A DNA stretch of 64,000 bases from Opitutia bacterium (GTDB taxonomy: Bacteria > Verrucomicrobiota > Verrucomicrobiia > Opitutales > Opitutaceae). This document shows, piece after piece, positions 15,787 to 26,622 of the stretch. The stretch is from the NCBI GenBank assembly GCA_947475065.1, contig CANJLB010000011.1, forward strand, positions 1 to 64,000, read 5' to 3'. The position numbers were made by a program, and so were the translations under genes. The number at the start of each line of letters is the position of its first letter. The stretch's first letter is position 1. A model generated the notes under the pieces. That model made no database searches, was not told the DNA's origin, and saw only the letters and a list, made by a program, of their open reading frames with translations.

Positions 15787-17781
15787 ATGCGCACCAAAGT
15801 CACCCTCGTTCTCCTGCTGCTCAACGTTGCGCTGTTCGCCTGGATCGTGCACACTCGGCATCGCTGGCAGCTCGAGGCCGACTCGTCCGACCGCGACCGC
15901 CACCCGCTGCGCGAACTGGCCGTCAACCTTCAGGCCATCGAGTTTAGCAGCCCCAACATCACCGTCCGCCTTGAGCGCTCTTCGGGCAAAACCTGGAACT
16001 ACGTCCAGCCCAACGACTGGCTCGCCAACACCACCAATGTCGAAAACCTCATCCGCGAATTACAGCAGCTTGAAAGCAGGGCTCAGCTCGATCCGGCCCT
16101 CACCCAACAAACCCTCGCCGACTACGACCTCGAAAAGCCATTCTACACGCTCACTCTCTCGCCTGCGCCCGCTGGACCCAAGGAGCCGGCTCCGGCGCCT
16201 GCCATCATCCGTCTCAGCGGGGTGGACAAGGGCGGCCACGTGCATCTCCTCGCCGCCGATGGCAAACGCGTTCACGTCATCGATGGCGAATGGCTGACGC
16301 AGTTCTTTCCAAAACTTAATGGTCTGAGGGAAAAACGCCTTTTTACCATTCCGGTGGCCGAAGCGCACGCGCTCAGGGTCCAAAGCCTGGCCGCCAGCGC
16401 GGTCGGGCAGGTCGTGCCGGTCAACGTAAGGGAAGAAGGCGGCCGCTGGCTGCTAGACTCGCCCATCGCCACCCGCGCCTCCAAACCAAAGACCGCGGCG
16501 GCGCTCAACGGTCTGGCCGCCCTGCGCCTATTCGAGCTTCTCGCCAAACCAGCCCCACCCGAAGTGCTCCGTGAGCTGCGCATCACCGTGGAGGGCGACA
16601 AGCGCTCGGAAACGCTGCTACTCGGCCAGGCGATCCCCAACTTCAAAGCGACGGAAGGCTTAACCCTCCGCTATGCCAGGCTGGAAGGCCGGGAGACCTC
16701 CTTCGCGATTCCTTTTCCCAATGCCCTCTTCAACCTGCTTGCCGACGCCCAGGATACATTGCGCGACCCCCATGTGCTCGCCTTCGACCCCGCCGCCGTC
16801 CGCACCATCACACTGATCGCGCCGAGCCAGCCCGAGCCGCTCGTGCTCCAGCGCCTCGATCCAGCCGGCCCCCCCCCGAACGCCGCGGCGGGTGACTGGC
16901 AGATCGCCCGGCCCGGAGGCGCACTCCCACTCCCGGCCGACCGCGCCTTGGTCGGCAATTTCCTGCTCCGCCTCTCCGAACTCCGCGCGACCCGCTTCGC
17001 CAGCGACTCGCCGTCGAGCGGCGAGGTCGACAAATTCGGTTTTTCGCGCCCCGAGCGTGAAATCACGCTCTCGCTCGCCACGGGCACCGGCACTGCGCCG
17101 GCCAAGCTCGCGCTCGAAATCGGGCTCGATAACAATGGCGCCATCTACGCCCGCGCCGGCTCGGGTTCGCCGCCGTTTATCTATGCCCTTCCGACCGATG
17201 CGTTGGAGGCGTTGTCCGTCTCGCCGCTCACCTACCGCGACCGGCTTGTGCGCACCCTGCCCGCCAACGCCCGGATCACCTCGCTGTCGCTCACACCCCT
17301 CACCGGCGGCACGGCCAGTTACAGCCTGACCTTCGACGAGAAGGAAACATGGGAGCAGGCGCTCGCCGCCGAAAAATCATCCGCCCGCCGCGAGGCGTTG
17401 CAAAGGCTGCTGGTCGGCGTCAAGGACACGCCGGCGCTCCTCTTCCAGCTTCGCGCGCGCAGTTTCGTGAGCAGCAACTACACCAACACCGTGCTCGTCA
17501 ACGGCACGCTGCGCCCGTGGGCCTACCGGCTCACCGCCACGTATGCGACGCCGGGCGCGGCCGCCGGCGCGCAGGCGACACTCACACTCGACCTCGCCGA
17601 CCGCGCGGGCTCCGACCAACAAGCCGGCTCACCGGCGGACGATAAGAACGTGGTCTTCGTCCTGGAGCCAGCTTTCATGGATGCGCTCGACGTGCTCCTC
17701 ACCGGCGAACGCCCCCCCGCTCCGCCGCCCTCGGCCCCGGCACCGGCTTTGCCCGGCGTCGTGCCGCCCCTCCTCCCATAA
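15787..17781 (+). CDS. DUF4340 domain protein
   Basis: This 664-residue protein has one N-terminal membrane helix or signal anchor (about 5-20, LVLLLLNVALFAWIVHTR), then repeated beta-rich units typical of DUF4340: KTWNYVQPNDWLANTTNVENL, then VDKGGHVHLLAADGKRVHVI, and a second half with EVDKFGFSRPEREITLSLA. The C-terminus is low-complexity PPAPPPSAPAPALPG. DUF4340 genes regularly follow GldF/GldG-like genes, as here (24-nt gap). It is presumably a periplasmic or envelope partner of the ABC module. Function is unknown. Confidence 0.85.
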   Translation: MRTKVTLVLLLLNVALFAWIVHTRHRWQLEADSSDRDRHPLRELAVNLQAIEFSSPNITVRLERSSGKTWNYVQPNDWLANTTNVENLIRELQQLESRAQLDPALTQQTLADYDLEKPFYTLTLSPAPAGPKEPAPAPAIIRLSGVDKGGHVHLLAADGKRVHVIDGEWLTQFFPKLNGLREKRLFTIPVAEAHALRVQSLAASAVGQVVPVNVREEGGRWLLDSPIATRASKPKTAAALNGLAALRLFELLAKPAPPEVLRELRITVEGDKRSETLLLGQAIPNFKATEGLTLRYARLEGRETSFAIPFPNALFNLLADAQDTLRDPHVLAFDPAAVRTITLIAPSQPEPLVLQRLDPAGPPPNAAAGDWQIARPGGALPLPADRALVGNFLLRLSELRATRFASDSPSSGEVDKFGFSRPEREITLSLATGTGTAPAKLALEIGLDNNGAIYARAGSGSPPFIYALPTDALEALSVSPLTYRDRLVRTLPANARITSLSLTPLTGGTASYSLTFDEKETWEQALAAEKSSARREALQRLLVGVKDTPALLFQLRARSFVSSNYTNTVLVNGTLRPWAYRLTATYATPGAAAGAQATLTLDLADRAGSDQQAGSPADDKNVVFVLEPAFMDALDVLLTGERPPAPPPSAPAPALPGVVPPLLP

Positions 17782-17850
17782 ACTGCCGGCCGCACCCACA
17801 ATCCGGTCCGGCCTGCCTTCGCGGTTTTCTGCCGCGCTGGGTTTCTCCCG

Positions 17851-20688
17851 ATGCAATTACTCCGCCGCCTTTGGCACGCCCTCGTCCGCTCTCTCTGCGT
17901 TTGCGGCCGCGTGACATTGCTGCTGGGCTGGCTGCTGCTGCTCGGGGGGCTTTGGTTGCAGTTGCACATCGCCACGCTCGGCGGGCTTGAGCTGCCCGAC
18001 GTGGCCAAGCAAGAACTGCAGGCCCGCTTCGCCGCCAGCGGTCTGCGGATTGATTTTGCCCACGCCCGGTTCGACACCTCCGGCCACCTGCTGATCGAAA
18101 AACTGAGACTGGGCGGACTGGAGACGCATGGAGACCTGCTCACGGCCCGCCGTGTCCGCACCCAGCTCAGCTTGTGGCAGCTGCTCGTCGGGCGTTTCGA
18201 TCTGCCTGAGCTGCGGATCTACGACGCCAGCCTGTTCGTACCGGCCAAAGATCCCGTTGCGACCCCTGCAATTACGGGCGTCAAAATCGAACCGGTTGCA
18301 AAGGACATTGACCTGACCATGCGGCTCATGCGCCGCGATCTGATCGTGCCGCAACTGACCGCCCAGGTCGGGGCGGTCGCCGTCAACATCCACGGCACGC
18401 TGCGTCTGCCGGGCCCAGGCGGCCCGCCACCCGATCTGCGTGCGGCGGTGACAGCCTATATCGCCGTTGCCCGCGGGCTGCTGGCCGCAGGCGACGGCTT
18501 TGGCCTGCTGAAGCCGCGCATTGAAATCAGCCTCACGCCGTCGGAGGGGGCGGTCGCCCTGGCCAACGTCGTTGTCACCGCCGACGGCTGGCCCTCACCC
18601 GGGTTCGCCGGCGGCGATCCGTCCAAAGGCTCGTTTCAGTCCGGCCCACTGCGCCTGACCGCCACCGTGCCGCTGCTCGCGCCGGAATCCGACCCCGTGG
18701 AAATATCCGGTTTCGTCGAGCGCCCGGCCCTGCCCTGGCAGGGCGTGGCTGCCAACGGCGACCTGAGCTTCGTGCTGCGGGGCGATTTTCGCCACGCACC
18801 TGATGGCACCGTACCCGGGCCCAATCCCACCTGGCTCAACCTAGCCCTTTCGCTCGATTCCATCGTCGCGCCGGAACACAATCTTTCCACGGGCCCGGTC
18901 AACGTCACGGTCACAGTCGCGGGCGACGCACGTTGGTCCCAAAAAATGACCGTCGAGGCCGCCGTCATGCTGGCCGATGAAGCGTGGGCGGTGAAAGGGA
19001 CCGTGAATCCCACACTTGGCTCCGGCCTGCTCGACCTTTCCGGCTCCGTCAGTCCCGCCCTCCTCGCACTCGCCGGCCAGGCGGCCGGACTCGATCTCGG
19101 CCGCATGGTGCGGCTCGACGCTCCACTGGCGCTCCGCGCCAGCGTTACCCTGGCCGATGGCTGGAAACCGGACCGGGCCGAAGGCTGGTTCTCTGCGGGC
19201 CCCGCGGTCGCCGACGGCGTCGTGCTCGAGGCGGCGGAGAGCACCTTCACCTTCGCCGCCGGCCAGCTGCTCTGTCCCGACGCGATGCTCCGCACGCCCA
19301 CCAGCACGGCACGCGGCAGCTACGAAATGGATGTCGCCACGCGAGACTACCGTTTTCTCCTCAACGGGCACCTGCGCCCCTCCGACATTGACGGGTGGTT
19401 CGACGAGTCGTGGCCGCGTTTCTGGCAAAACTTCCGCTTCGCCGCCGCTCTGCCCGAGGCGAGCGCGGACGTGCGGGGCCGCTGGGGCTCTCCACGGCTG
19501 ACCACCATCCTCGTCGCCGCCGACGTGGCGGAGGTGGCCGTGCGCGGCGTCCCGCTCGACCGGGTGCGGGTGCGGGTGTTTCTCGCCGAGAACTGGAACG
19601 ACATCCGTGAGTTTTCCCTCGTGCGCGGCCCGCAGACCGCGCAAGGGGCGTTTGCCATCACCGAGGCGCCAGACTCCGACCGCTGGCTCCGGCTGGAATT
19701 TTCCGCCACCAGCGATCTGGAACTCGAAACGGCGGCGAAGCTCATCGGCCCGGACGCCGAGAAATTTGTCCAACCCTACCGGTTTGCCACGCCGCCGCAC
19801 GTCGTGCTCGCCGGCATCCTCGACGGTCAGACCGCGATGCATGACTGGACGCATGAGCGGGTGGATCTCATCGTCACCTCGTCCGGTGACTTCGCCTACG
19901 ACGGCTTTTTGGTGCATGACCTCGTCACACAGGTACAGATCCGCGACGATGTGGTCGAGCTGGCCGGGCTGAAGCTGCGGGCCGGCGGTGGCGATGTCGC
20001 GGGCAACGCACGCCTCTGGACCGGTGCGGGCGGCGCACGGCGGCTGTCGTTCGACGGCAGGCTCACCGGCGCAAACCTCGGCGAAACCATCCGGCTGGTT
20101 GAAAATTACCGCGCCGCCCAGCGGGGCGAGCCCGCCCCGGCCATGAGCAAGATCCAGCAGCAGGTGGCCGCCGGCGCGCTCGCACTCACCTTCAACGCGG
20201 AGGGGGAGTTCGGGCGTCCGCTCAGCTTTCGCGGGCAGGGCAACGCCACCATCACGGGCGCCGATCTCGCGCAGATCAACCTCCTCGGCCTGCTCTCCAA
20301 GCTGCTCGATGGGATGCTGCTCAACTTCTCCAGCCTCAGCCTCGACACCCTTCACACCGGCTTCACGCTCGAGGGCGGAAAGGTCACGTTCCCCGACCTC
20401 GTCCTCACGGGTGCGGCCGCCCGGCTCGACGCCAGTGGCGACTACCGGCTCGACGCCGGCACGCTCGACTTCCGGGTGAACGTGCGGCCCTTCGCGGAAG
20501 CGCATACCGTGGTGGGAAAAATCACCAACGTGATCACGAATCCGCTCACCAGCTTCCTGGAGGTGAAACTCCAGGGACCGCTGGAAAATCCCGAATGGGT
20601 GTTTGTCAACGGGCCGAGCAACCTGCTGCGCAGTCTCGTTGGCGAAAAGAAGCCCGCGCCGCCGCCGGCGGTGGACAAAAAAAAATAA
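17851..20688 (+). CDS. Large AsmA-like envelope protein
   Basis: This 945-residue protein has one N-terminal membrane helix (about 22-43, LLLGWLLLLGGLWLQLHIA) and a long beta-rich periplasmic body. The opening GLRIDFAHARFDTSGHLLIE and the C-terminal sequence with TGAAARLDASGDYRLDAGTL and VKLQGPLENPEW match AsmA/TamB-like proteins, which bridge the envelope and help move lipids or outer-membrane components. It ends in a Lys-rich tail (VDKKK). It lies 69 nt after the DUF4340 gene in the same direction and may complete a five-gene envelope operon with the ABC module. Confidence 0.8.
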   Translation: MQLLRRLWHALVRSLCVCGRVTLLLGWLLLLGGLWLQLHIATLGGLELPDVAKQELQARFAASGLRIDFAHARFDTSGHLLIEKLRLGGLETHGDLLTARRVRTQLSLWQLLVGRFDLPELRIYDASLFVPAKDPVATPAITGVKIEPVAKDIDLTMRLMRRDLIVPQLTAQVGAVAVNIHGTLRLPGPGGPPPDLRAAVTAYIAVARGLLAAGDGFGLLKPRIEISLTPSEGAVALANVVVTADGWPSPGFAGGDPSKGSFQSGPLRLTATVPLLAPESDPVEISGFVERPALPWQGVAANGDLSFVLRGDFRHAPDGTVPGPNPTWLNLALSLDSIVAPEHNLSTGPVNVTVTVAGDARWSQKMTVEAAVMLADEAWAVKGTVNPTLGSGLLDLSGSVSPALLALAGQAAGLDLGRMVRLDAPLALRASVTLADGWKPDRAEGWFSAGPAVADGVVLEAAESTFTFAAGQLLCPDAMLRTPTSTARGSYEMDVATRDYRFLLNGHLRPSDIDGWFDESWPRFWQNFRFAAALPEASADVRGRWGSPRLTTILVAADVAEVAVRGVPLDRVRVRVFLAENWNDIREFSLVRGPQTAQGAFAITEAPDSDRWLRLEFSATSDLELETAAKLIGPDAEKFVQPYRFATPPHVVLAGILDGQTAMHDWTHERVDLIVTSSGDFAYDGFLVHDLVTQVQIRDDVVELAGLKLRAGGGDVAGNARLWTGAGGARRLSFDGRLTGANLGETIRLVENYRAAQRGEPAPAMSKIQQQVAAGALALTFNAEGEFGRPLSFRGQGNATITGADLAQINLLGLLSKLLDGMLLNFSSLSLDTLHTGFTLEGGKVTFPDLVLTGAAARLDASGDYRLDAGTLDFRVNVRPFAEAHTVVGKITNVITNPLTSFLEVKLQGPLENPEWVFVNGPSNLLRSLVGEKKPAPPPAVDKKK

Positions 20689-20748
20689 ATGCGGATGGAA
20701 ATGCCAGTTGCGCGCCACCCGCCACGGGCCCTAGGGTAAATCACCTAG

Positions 20749-23700
20749 ATGCCGTCTCTCCCCACTTTGCCGAAAAAACCTTGGCCCTACCACGCCACGG
20801 TCGCACTTGCGCTGGGTACGTTGGTGCTGGGAGGCGCCTTGCTGTTCGGCCAGCTTGACTGGCTGGACTTGATGTTGCTGTACTTCGGGCGGAGTGTCGG
20901 CTGGCCGCAGGTCGTCGGCCTCGGCTGCGTCTTGATCGCGCTTGGGACCCTGCTGGTTCAGCTCACCGGACGGACCGCCGCAGCCTGGCTGGCCGTAGGC
21001 AGCGTGCTGCTGGGTCTGGTGGAACTGGTCACATGGCTGAACGGGGCGGAAAGCTTCGTCACCGCCTGGTTTGCCCGGGTATCGTCGGGCACCCCGGGAC
21101 TGCCGCCTGATCTGATGCCACCGATCGCCGCCACCGGCCTCCTGCTCGGCGGCACAGCCGTGCTCTGGCTCGTGCGGCCGGCCGGCCGCGCGGCGCGCTC
21201 GCCCGCGCTCGCGTTCGCCGGTTCCCTCCTCACCGCGCTCGGCGCTGCCGTGCTGGTCGGCCGGACGCTGGCGCAGCTCGCCAGCAACCGAGCGGAGGAA
21301 AGTCTGCCCGCGGCCACCAACACCATGATTGCCGGCCTCCCGCCATCGGTTGCGGCCACGCTGCTGATGCTCGGCCTGATGCTGCTCGCACTGGCCGTGC
21401 GCGAGCATCTGCGCGACCGAACCGGTGCACCCGCGTGGTTGCCCCTCCCTTTTGTCGCCAGCGCCGCCGCCCTGACGGTGGTGATTTGGGCCGGGCTGCG
21501 CGCGCGCGAACTCGCCTACCTCAGCGACAGCGGCCACAACATCGTCAACAACCTCGCCGATGCCATCGAGTTTGAGTTCCGTCAACAGGAGACCGCGATC
21601 GAACGCTTCGCCCGCAGTTGGAGCACCGATGGCATGCCGCAGGCGGACGCCGCCAAAAACGTGGACGCCGAGCGTCTGATCAGAAACTTGCTCGTCGCAC
21701 GGTCACTGGCCTTGATCAAGCCCGACTACAGTACCGATTGGTATTTCCCTCACGCGGGCAACGAAGCGCTCTCCTCTTCCAGCCAAAACCAGGTGAAGCA
21801 ACGCATGACTGCCTTCGACAGTTCGCTCAGATCTGGCAACGCCTTCGTTTCGGAGTCGTTGAAAACCATTTCGGGCACGCTCCCCGGTTTCATGGTGTGC
21901 GCACCGGTGCAGTCGGGCACAAAGCCCCTGGGCTGGATCGCGCTGGAGACCGCCTATGAGAATTTTATCGCCGCCTTGGTCAACCGCTTCCCCATCATCA
22001 AGCAGGACTACCGTTGCCGCGTCTATATCGACAGCACCAAGCCGGTCTATGACTCGTCGCCCGATGCCACCGACACCAACGAAGAGCAGATGCTGCGGTC
22101 ACCACCGCGAATCATCCAACTCCGCCGGGTAAGCATCGTCCTTGTGCCCAAACGGGAATATCTCGCGCGCAACCGCAGCTTCCTGCCTGAAAGCACCCTC
22201 TTCGCCGGGCTCGGCATCAGCATTCTGCTGGGCCTCAGCGTCCATCTCGCCCTCTCGGCCCGCTCCGGCCTGCGCTCCGCCCACGAGTCCAACCGCCGCC
22301 TCTTCGCCGAAAACGAGGAACGCCGCGCCGTCGAGGCCCGGCTCAAGGTCTCCGACGAACGCCTCAACCTCGCGCTCGACTCCACCGCCATCGGCATTTT
22401 TGAGTGGAATGTCGCCACTGGCGAGATGCACGGCAATCCCGGCCTCTGGTCCGTCCTCGGGTTCGCGCCGGTCCTGCCCGCCGCGTTGCCGGCCCGCTGG
22501 GAGTCGCACGTCCACCCCGATGATCTCGCCGCCTACCGCGCCACCCGCGCCGCCCAACTGGCGGGGACACTGCAGCTCACCGACGCCGAATACCGCATGC
22601 AAGCGTCCGACGGTTCGTGGCGCTGGCTTGCCGTGCGCACCAAGAGCGTCGCTGCCGTGACTGACTCCGCCGCCCGCCCGCCCTCCCGCATCGTCGGTAC
22701 CGTGCAGGACATCACCGACCGCAAACACGGTGAGCTTGCCTTGCGCGCGAGCCAGACCGTTGCGCGCAAACTCTCCCTTGTCGCGAGCAAAACCGACAAC
22801 CTCGTCCTCATCGCCAAGCCCGACGGCACCATCGAGTGGGTCAACGAGTCCTTCACCCGCGTCATGGAGTGGTCGCTCGCGGAGATTGCCGGCAAAAGCC
22901 CCGAGCACTTTATGACCGGGCCTGAAACCAGCCCGCGCACCGTCCGCCGCCTCCGTGTGGCGATTGCGCGTGGCGAAGGTCTTTCGGCGGATCTGGTCAA
23001 CTACGCCAAATCCGGCCGCAAGTTTCACCTCCAGCTCGAGCTCCAGCCCGTGCGCGACGAGCACGGTGTTTTGGAAAACTTCATTGTCATCCTCGCCGAC
23101 ATCACCGCCCGCATCGAAGCCGAGCACGCGCTTCGCAGCGCCAAGGCCGAGGCCGACGCCGCCTCGCGCGCCAAGAGTGAATTTCTCGCCTCTCTCTCCC
23201 ACGAAATCCGCACGCCCATGAACGGCGTCATCGGCATGACCAGCCTCCTGCTGGACACCCCGCTCAACCCCGACCAGCGCGACTGCGTCGGCACCATCCG
23301 TTCCAGCGGTGAAGCGCTGCTCACGATCATCAACGACATCCTCGACTTCTCCAAGATCGAGTCGGGCAAGTTCGACATTGACCACCAGCCCTTCCATCTC
23401 GCCGGCTGCATTGAGGAGACCCTCGACCTTTTCTCCGGCCGCGCGGCCGAGCGCCGGCTCGATCTGGCCTATGCCATCGCGCCCGACGTGCCCGACCGTG
23501 TCATCGGCGACGGCCACCGCCTCCGTCAGGTGCTGGCCAACCTGATCAACAACGCCGTCAAGTTCACTTCCACCGGTGGCATCACGATCGAGGCGCGCCT
23601 TCTCCCCGTGCCAGCTGGCGCGGCCCGTCTCCCGACGGGCGACACCCGCTCGCCCTTCGCCGCCTCGGTCACCCCCAGCCCCTTTGCGCCCGCCAACGAT

Positions 23701-24765
23701 CCCATCCGCCTGGAAATTGCCGTGCGCGACACCGGCATCGGCATCCCGCCCGACCGCCTCAACCGCCTCTTCAAGCCATTCTCACAGGTGGACTCCTCCA
23801 CCACGCGCAAATACGGCGGCACGGGGCTGGGCCTCGCGATCTGCCACCGGCTCTGCCAGCTCATGGGTGGCGACATCCGCGTGGAGAGCGTGGCCGGCCA
23901 GGGGTCGGCGTTTATCTTTTCCATCATTGTCAGCCGCATGTCCGCCGCTCGCCCGGCGCGGCCCGACCTGCCACCGCAGCTCGCGCCCGGCACGAGTGTG
24001 GTCTGCTGCGAGGCCAACCCTGTCACGCTCCGCTGGCTCAATGTCTTCTTCGGCAAGGCCGGACTCGTGGTCACGCGGGCGGAAACTCCCGCCACCGCCC
24101 TCGCCGTCTTGCGCACCCAACCGCCGCCGGCCTTGGTTGTGTTCGACTGCACCGCAGCCGAAGCGACCGCCGAGTTGCGGCAGGAACTTACCGCCCGCGC
24201 CCTCCCGGCGCTCGGCTTGCTTATGCCCGGGGCCACCATCCCGGCGGCCGCCCCACACTTTGCCACGCTCGCCAAGCCCTTCCGCACGCAAACCGTCATC
24301 CGCGTGCTGCACGCACTTTTTCAAACCGGCGCCACCGTTGACACCGCTCCCGTCATCCCCATCCGCCCGCTCGCGGAGGATATCCCACTCACCATCCTCC
24401 TCGTCGAGGACAACCCTGTAAACCAGAAGGTTGCCACCCGTTTCCTTGAACGCCTTGGCTACAAGTGCGATGTCGCCGGCAACGGCCACGAAGCCATCGC
24501 CGCCTGCGCCGCTCGCCGCTACGATCTTGTCCTGATGGATATCCAGATGCCCGAGATGGACGGCTACGAAGCCACCCGCGAAATCCGCCGCCGGCAGAAT
24601 CCCGCCCATCCGCCCCGCATTGTCGCACTCACGGCCAATGCGCTCCAAAGCGACCGCGACCAAAGCGCCGCAGTCGGCATGGACGGCTTTGTCACCAAGC
24701 CGGTAAAGCTGCAGGAAATCGCCACCATCATCCGCCGTCTCTTCTCCACCGGGCAAAAGCCGTAG
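20749..24765 (+). CDS. Hybrid sensor histidine kinase with seven-helix N-terminus and two receiver-like domains
   Basis: This 1338-residue protein begins with about seven hydrophobic helices (residues 14-255), then a periplasmic CHASE-like region (about 260-475) and another membrane helix (about 485-505). Two PAS/PAC segments follow (about 545-665 and 680-795). The dimerisation/H-box [16 protein letters not shown] has its phospho-His near residue 818, and the ATPase domain has [17 protein letters not shown] and [10 protein letters not shown] first receiver (about 1080-1195) is degenerate; a canonical receiver has [11 protein letters not shown] and phospho-Asp about 1264 ([11 protein letters not shown]). 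It stands alone, with no cognate regulator next door. The signal is unknown. Confidence 0.93.
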   Translation: MPSLPTLPKKPWPYHATVALALGTLVLGGALLFGQLDWLDLMLLYFGRSVGWPQVVGLGCVLIALGTLLVQLTGRTAAAWLAVGSVLLGLVELVTWLNGAESFVTAWFARVSSGTPGLPPDLMPPIAATGLLLGGTAVLWLVRPAGRAARSPALAFAGSLLTALGAAVLVGRTLAQLASNRAEESLPAATNTMIAGLPPSVAATLLMLGLMLLALAVREHLRDRTGAPAWLPLPFVASAAALTVVIWAGLRARELAYLSDSGHNIVNNLADAIEFEFRQQETAIERFARSWSTDGMPQADAAKNVDAERLIRNLLVARSLALIKPDYSTDWYFPHAGNEALSSSSQNQVKQRMTAFDSSLRSGNAFVSESLKTISGTLPGFMVCAPVQSGTKPLGWIALETAYENFIAALVNRFPIIKQDYRCRVYIDSTKPVYDSSPDATDTNEEQMLRSPPRIIQLRRVSIVLVPKREYLARNRSFLPESTLFAGLGISILLGLSVHLALSARSGLRSAHESNRRLFAENEERRAVEARLKVSDERLNLALDSTAIGIFEWNVATGEMHGNPGLWSVLGFAPVLPAALPARWESHVHPDDLAAYRATRAAQLAGTLQLTDAEYRMQASDGSWRWLAVRTKSVAAVTDSAARPPSRIVGTVQDITDRKHGELALRASQTVARKLSLVASKTDNLVLIAKPDGTIEWVNESFTRVMEWSLAEIAGKSPEHFMTGPETSPRTVRRLRVAIARGEGLSADLVNYAKSGRKFHLQLELQPVRDEHGVLENFIVILADITARIEAEHALRSAKAEADAASRAKSEFLASLSHEIRTPMNGVIGMTSLLLDTPLNPDQRDCVGTIRSSGEALLTIINDILDFSKIESGKFDIDHQPFHLAGCIEETLDLFSGRAAERRLDLAYAIAPDVPDRVIGDGHRLRQVLANLINNAVKFTSTGGITIEARLLPVPAGAARLPTGDTRSPFAASVTPSPFAPANDPIRLEIAVRDTGIGIPPDRLNRLFKPFSQVDSSTTRKYGGTGLGLAICHRLCQLMGGDIRVESVAGQGSAFIFSIIVSRMSAARPARPDLPPQLAPGTSVVCCEANPVTLRWLNVFFGKAGLVVTRAETPATALAVLRTQPPPALVVFDCTAAEATAELRQELTARALPALGLLMPGATIPAAAPHFATLAKPFRTQTVIRVLHALFQTGATVDTAPVIPIRPLAEDIPLTILLVEDNPVNQKVATRFLERLGYKCDVAGNGHEAIAACAARRYDLVLMDIQMPEMDGYEATREIRRRQNPAHPPRIVALTANALQSDRDQSAAVGMDGFVTKPVKLQEIATIIRRLFSTGQKP

Positions 24766-24906
24766 AGTTCGGCTGCTCGCGGCCGGAGCGCCCCTCCGCC
24801 CACGCGGGCCGGACAGGATACCCCATTGCGGCAGGGGATAACCGACCGCGATTTCCGCGGCTGCCTTCCGGCTGAAGCTGTGGTGCTCTCGCGGCCTTCC
24901 CTCCCC

Positions 24907-26280
24907 TCACACCAGCCGCATCAGCTCCGCCATCTCAACCGCCTGCGCCGGAACGCCCACGAGATTTCGCTGCTCCAGCGGATCGTTTTTCAAATCAAAA
25001 AATAACCACGGCGAGCCGTCGGGATTGAGCACCACCTTCCGCGTCGGCGTCCGCACCCCACGCCACACCCGGTCGCACTGGTGTGGCAGCGCGACCACGC
25101 CCGGCATGGAAATGCGCGCAAAGCTGTTTTTCGCTGCCAGCTGGCTGCCTCCGCCCCGCTGCACGCCAACGGCCGGCTTCGGGCCGTCTGCTCCGTCCGC
25201 CCAAGCCAATGTCATCACTGGCAAGTCCGCCAGCGACACCGCTGTCTCGTCCGTGCTCCCGTCTCCCGGCTCCTCGCTTCGCCGCTGCGGCGTCCGCCAC
25301 ACGAGCAGGGGCACCCGCACCGATTCCTCCTGTGGCCATCCTTTCCGAAACAGCCCATGCGCCCCGTGCATGTCCCCATGAACCGAAGTGAAAACCACCA
25401 CGGAGCCACGGCGCCCCCGCGGAGTTTTTATTCTGCTCGCCCGCCCCTCACCTTCTTCCGCCGCTTCAACCGCATCGGCCAGCCGGCCAACCGCCCGGTC
25501 CGTCGCCTCAAGATGCGCGTAATATCCCGCCAGCTCCCGCCGCGCCCGCTCCTCCGTTTCGCCGCCCTGCGGCACATTCGCCCGCAAAATCAGTTCCGCG
25601 CCCGGACGTGCCGTCACGCCCGCCGCCGGCGCATCATACGGCGGATGTGGCGCCTCCAGGCTCGCCACACAAAACCACGGTGGCGAATTTCCTGGCCCGG
25701 AAGTCTGGGCGTTCGGATTTTGCCGGCGGATCCAGCCGGCCGCATGTTCTCCCACGACATCGCTCTGGTAGCCAAAAAATCTCCGTATCCCCTCGATGCA
25801 CGTGCCATGCATCCAAGGATCGTTCAACCTAAAACCGCCCTCAAACCCCTCCCAAAATTCAAACCCGCCCCGTGCTTCCGGCGGCACGACCACCTTCGCC
25901 GCCGCCTCGCCGATCAGCGGCGCGCCCGGATCGCGTCTCCCTACCCCCCACTTCCCAAAAAACGCCGTCGCATATCCCCGCTCGCGCAGTTCATGCGCCA
26001 CTGTCCGCGCCCCGGTTGGCAGCATATCAAAATAATTGCTCACGCCGTTTGCCGGCGAACTCACGCCCGTCAGCAGCGCCGCGCGCGCAAACGGCCCGAA
26101 CGGATGAGGCGTCACCGCCTGCGTGAAGTTCACGCCCCGCGCCGCCCGCCCGTCGAGGTGAGGTGTGCACGCGTTCGGGTCGCCCATGCAGCCGAGCGCC
26201 ATACCCCGCCACTGGGTCGTCACGATCCACAGGATGTTCGGCCTTGCCGGCAGCGCCGCCTCGCCGGACACAAGGTTCAT
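24907..26280 (-). CDS. Sulfatase-fold protein with degraded active site (probable pseudoenzyme)
   Basis: This 457-residue protein is clearly built on the sulfatase/arylsulfatase scaffold: PNILWIVTTQWRGMALGC, TPHLDGRAARGVNFTQA, ARAALLTG, ATAFFGKWGVG, LEAPHPPYDAP, FTSVHGDMHGAHGLFRKG and EESVRVPLLVW. The catalytic residues are missing. The metal-binding Asp after the first strand is Thr22, the Cys/Ser of CxPxR is Gly62 (sequence GPFAR), the His of GKWH is Gly112, and the Asp of TSDHG is Val300. The frame is intact over its full length, so it is maintained, not decaying. There is no signal peptide. Its ATG overlaps the stop of the upstream RHH gene (ATGA). Confidence 0.85.
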   Translation of the reverse strand: MNLVSGEAALPARPNILWIVTTQWRGMALGCMGDPNACTPHLDGRAARGVNFTQAVTPHPFGPFARAALLTGVSSPANGVSNYFDMLPTGARTVAHELRERGYATAFFGKWGVGRRDPGAPLIGEAAAKVVVPPEARGGFEFWEGFEGGFRLNDPWMHGTCIEGIRRFFGYQSDVVGEHAAGWIRRQNPNAQTSGPGNSPPWFCVASLEAPHPPYDAPAAGVTARPGAELILRANVPQGGETEERARRELAGYYAHLEATDRAVGRLADAVEAAEEGEGRASRIKTPRGRRGSVVVFTSVHGDMHGAHGLFRKGWPQEESVRVPLLVWRTPQRRSEEPGDGSTDETAVSLADLPVMTLAWADGADGPKPAVGVQRGGGSQLAAKNSFARISMPGVVALPHQCDRVWRGVRTPTRKVVLNPDGSPWLFFDLKNDPLEQRNLVGVPAQAVEMAELMRLV

Positions 26281-26588
26281 TTCCTGCCCTTGGCTGCGGC
26301 CAGCCCTTCGACCGCCGCACGCAGCAACTCACCCAGGCTCACGTTTTTCTTCCGGGCCGCGCGCGTGAGAAATTTCCGCAGTTGCGGCGCGAGCCGCACG
26401 GAAATCTGCCGGTGCTCTGACACCGACGGCCGGTAGTTGCCAAAGTCGAATTCACGCAACGCCAGCCGCACGACCGAACTCATCGAATTCAGCCCATTGC
26501 GCTTGCGCAGCTGCTCCAGCCTGGCAATCAGCTCCAAAGGCAGGTCAAAGGTCAGCGGCGCGGCAGCCGGGGCAGGCTTGTTGGGCAT
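26277..26588 (-). CDS. Tandem ribbon-helix-helix DNA-binding protein
   Basis: This 103-residue protein has two RHH-like halves. The first (about 12-50) is LTFDLPLELIARLEQLRKR and NSMSSVVRLALREF. The second (about 61-98) is RQISVRLAPQLRKFLTRAA and NVSLGELLRAAVEGLA. Each half has the beta-strand plus two-helix pattern of CopG/Arc regulators, so one chain could give an intramolecular pseudo-dimer. Its stop overlaps the start of the dead sulfatase by four bases (ATGA), so the two are translationally coupled. A perfect 12-bp palindrome 35 bp upstream of its start suggests autoregulation. Confidence 0.75.
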   Translation of the reverse strand: MPNKPAPAAAPLTFDLPLELIARLEQLRKRNGLNSMSSVVRLALREFDFGNYRPSVSEHRQISVRLAPQLRKFLTRAARKKNVSLGELLRAAVEGLAAAKGRK

Positions 26589-26622
26589 GGGGACGAGGGT
26601 GGACAGCGGAGTCAGAAAGCAG

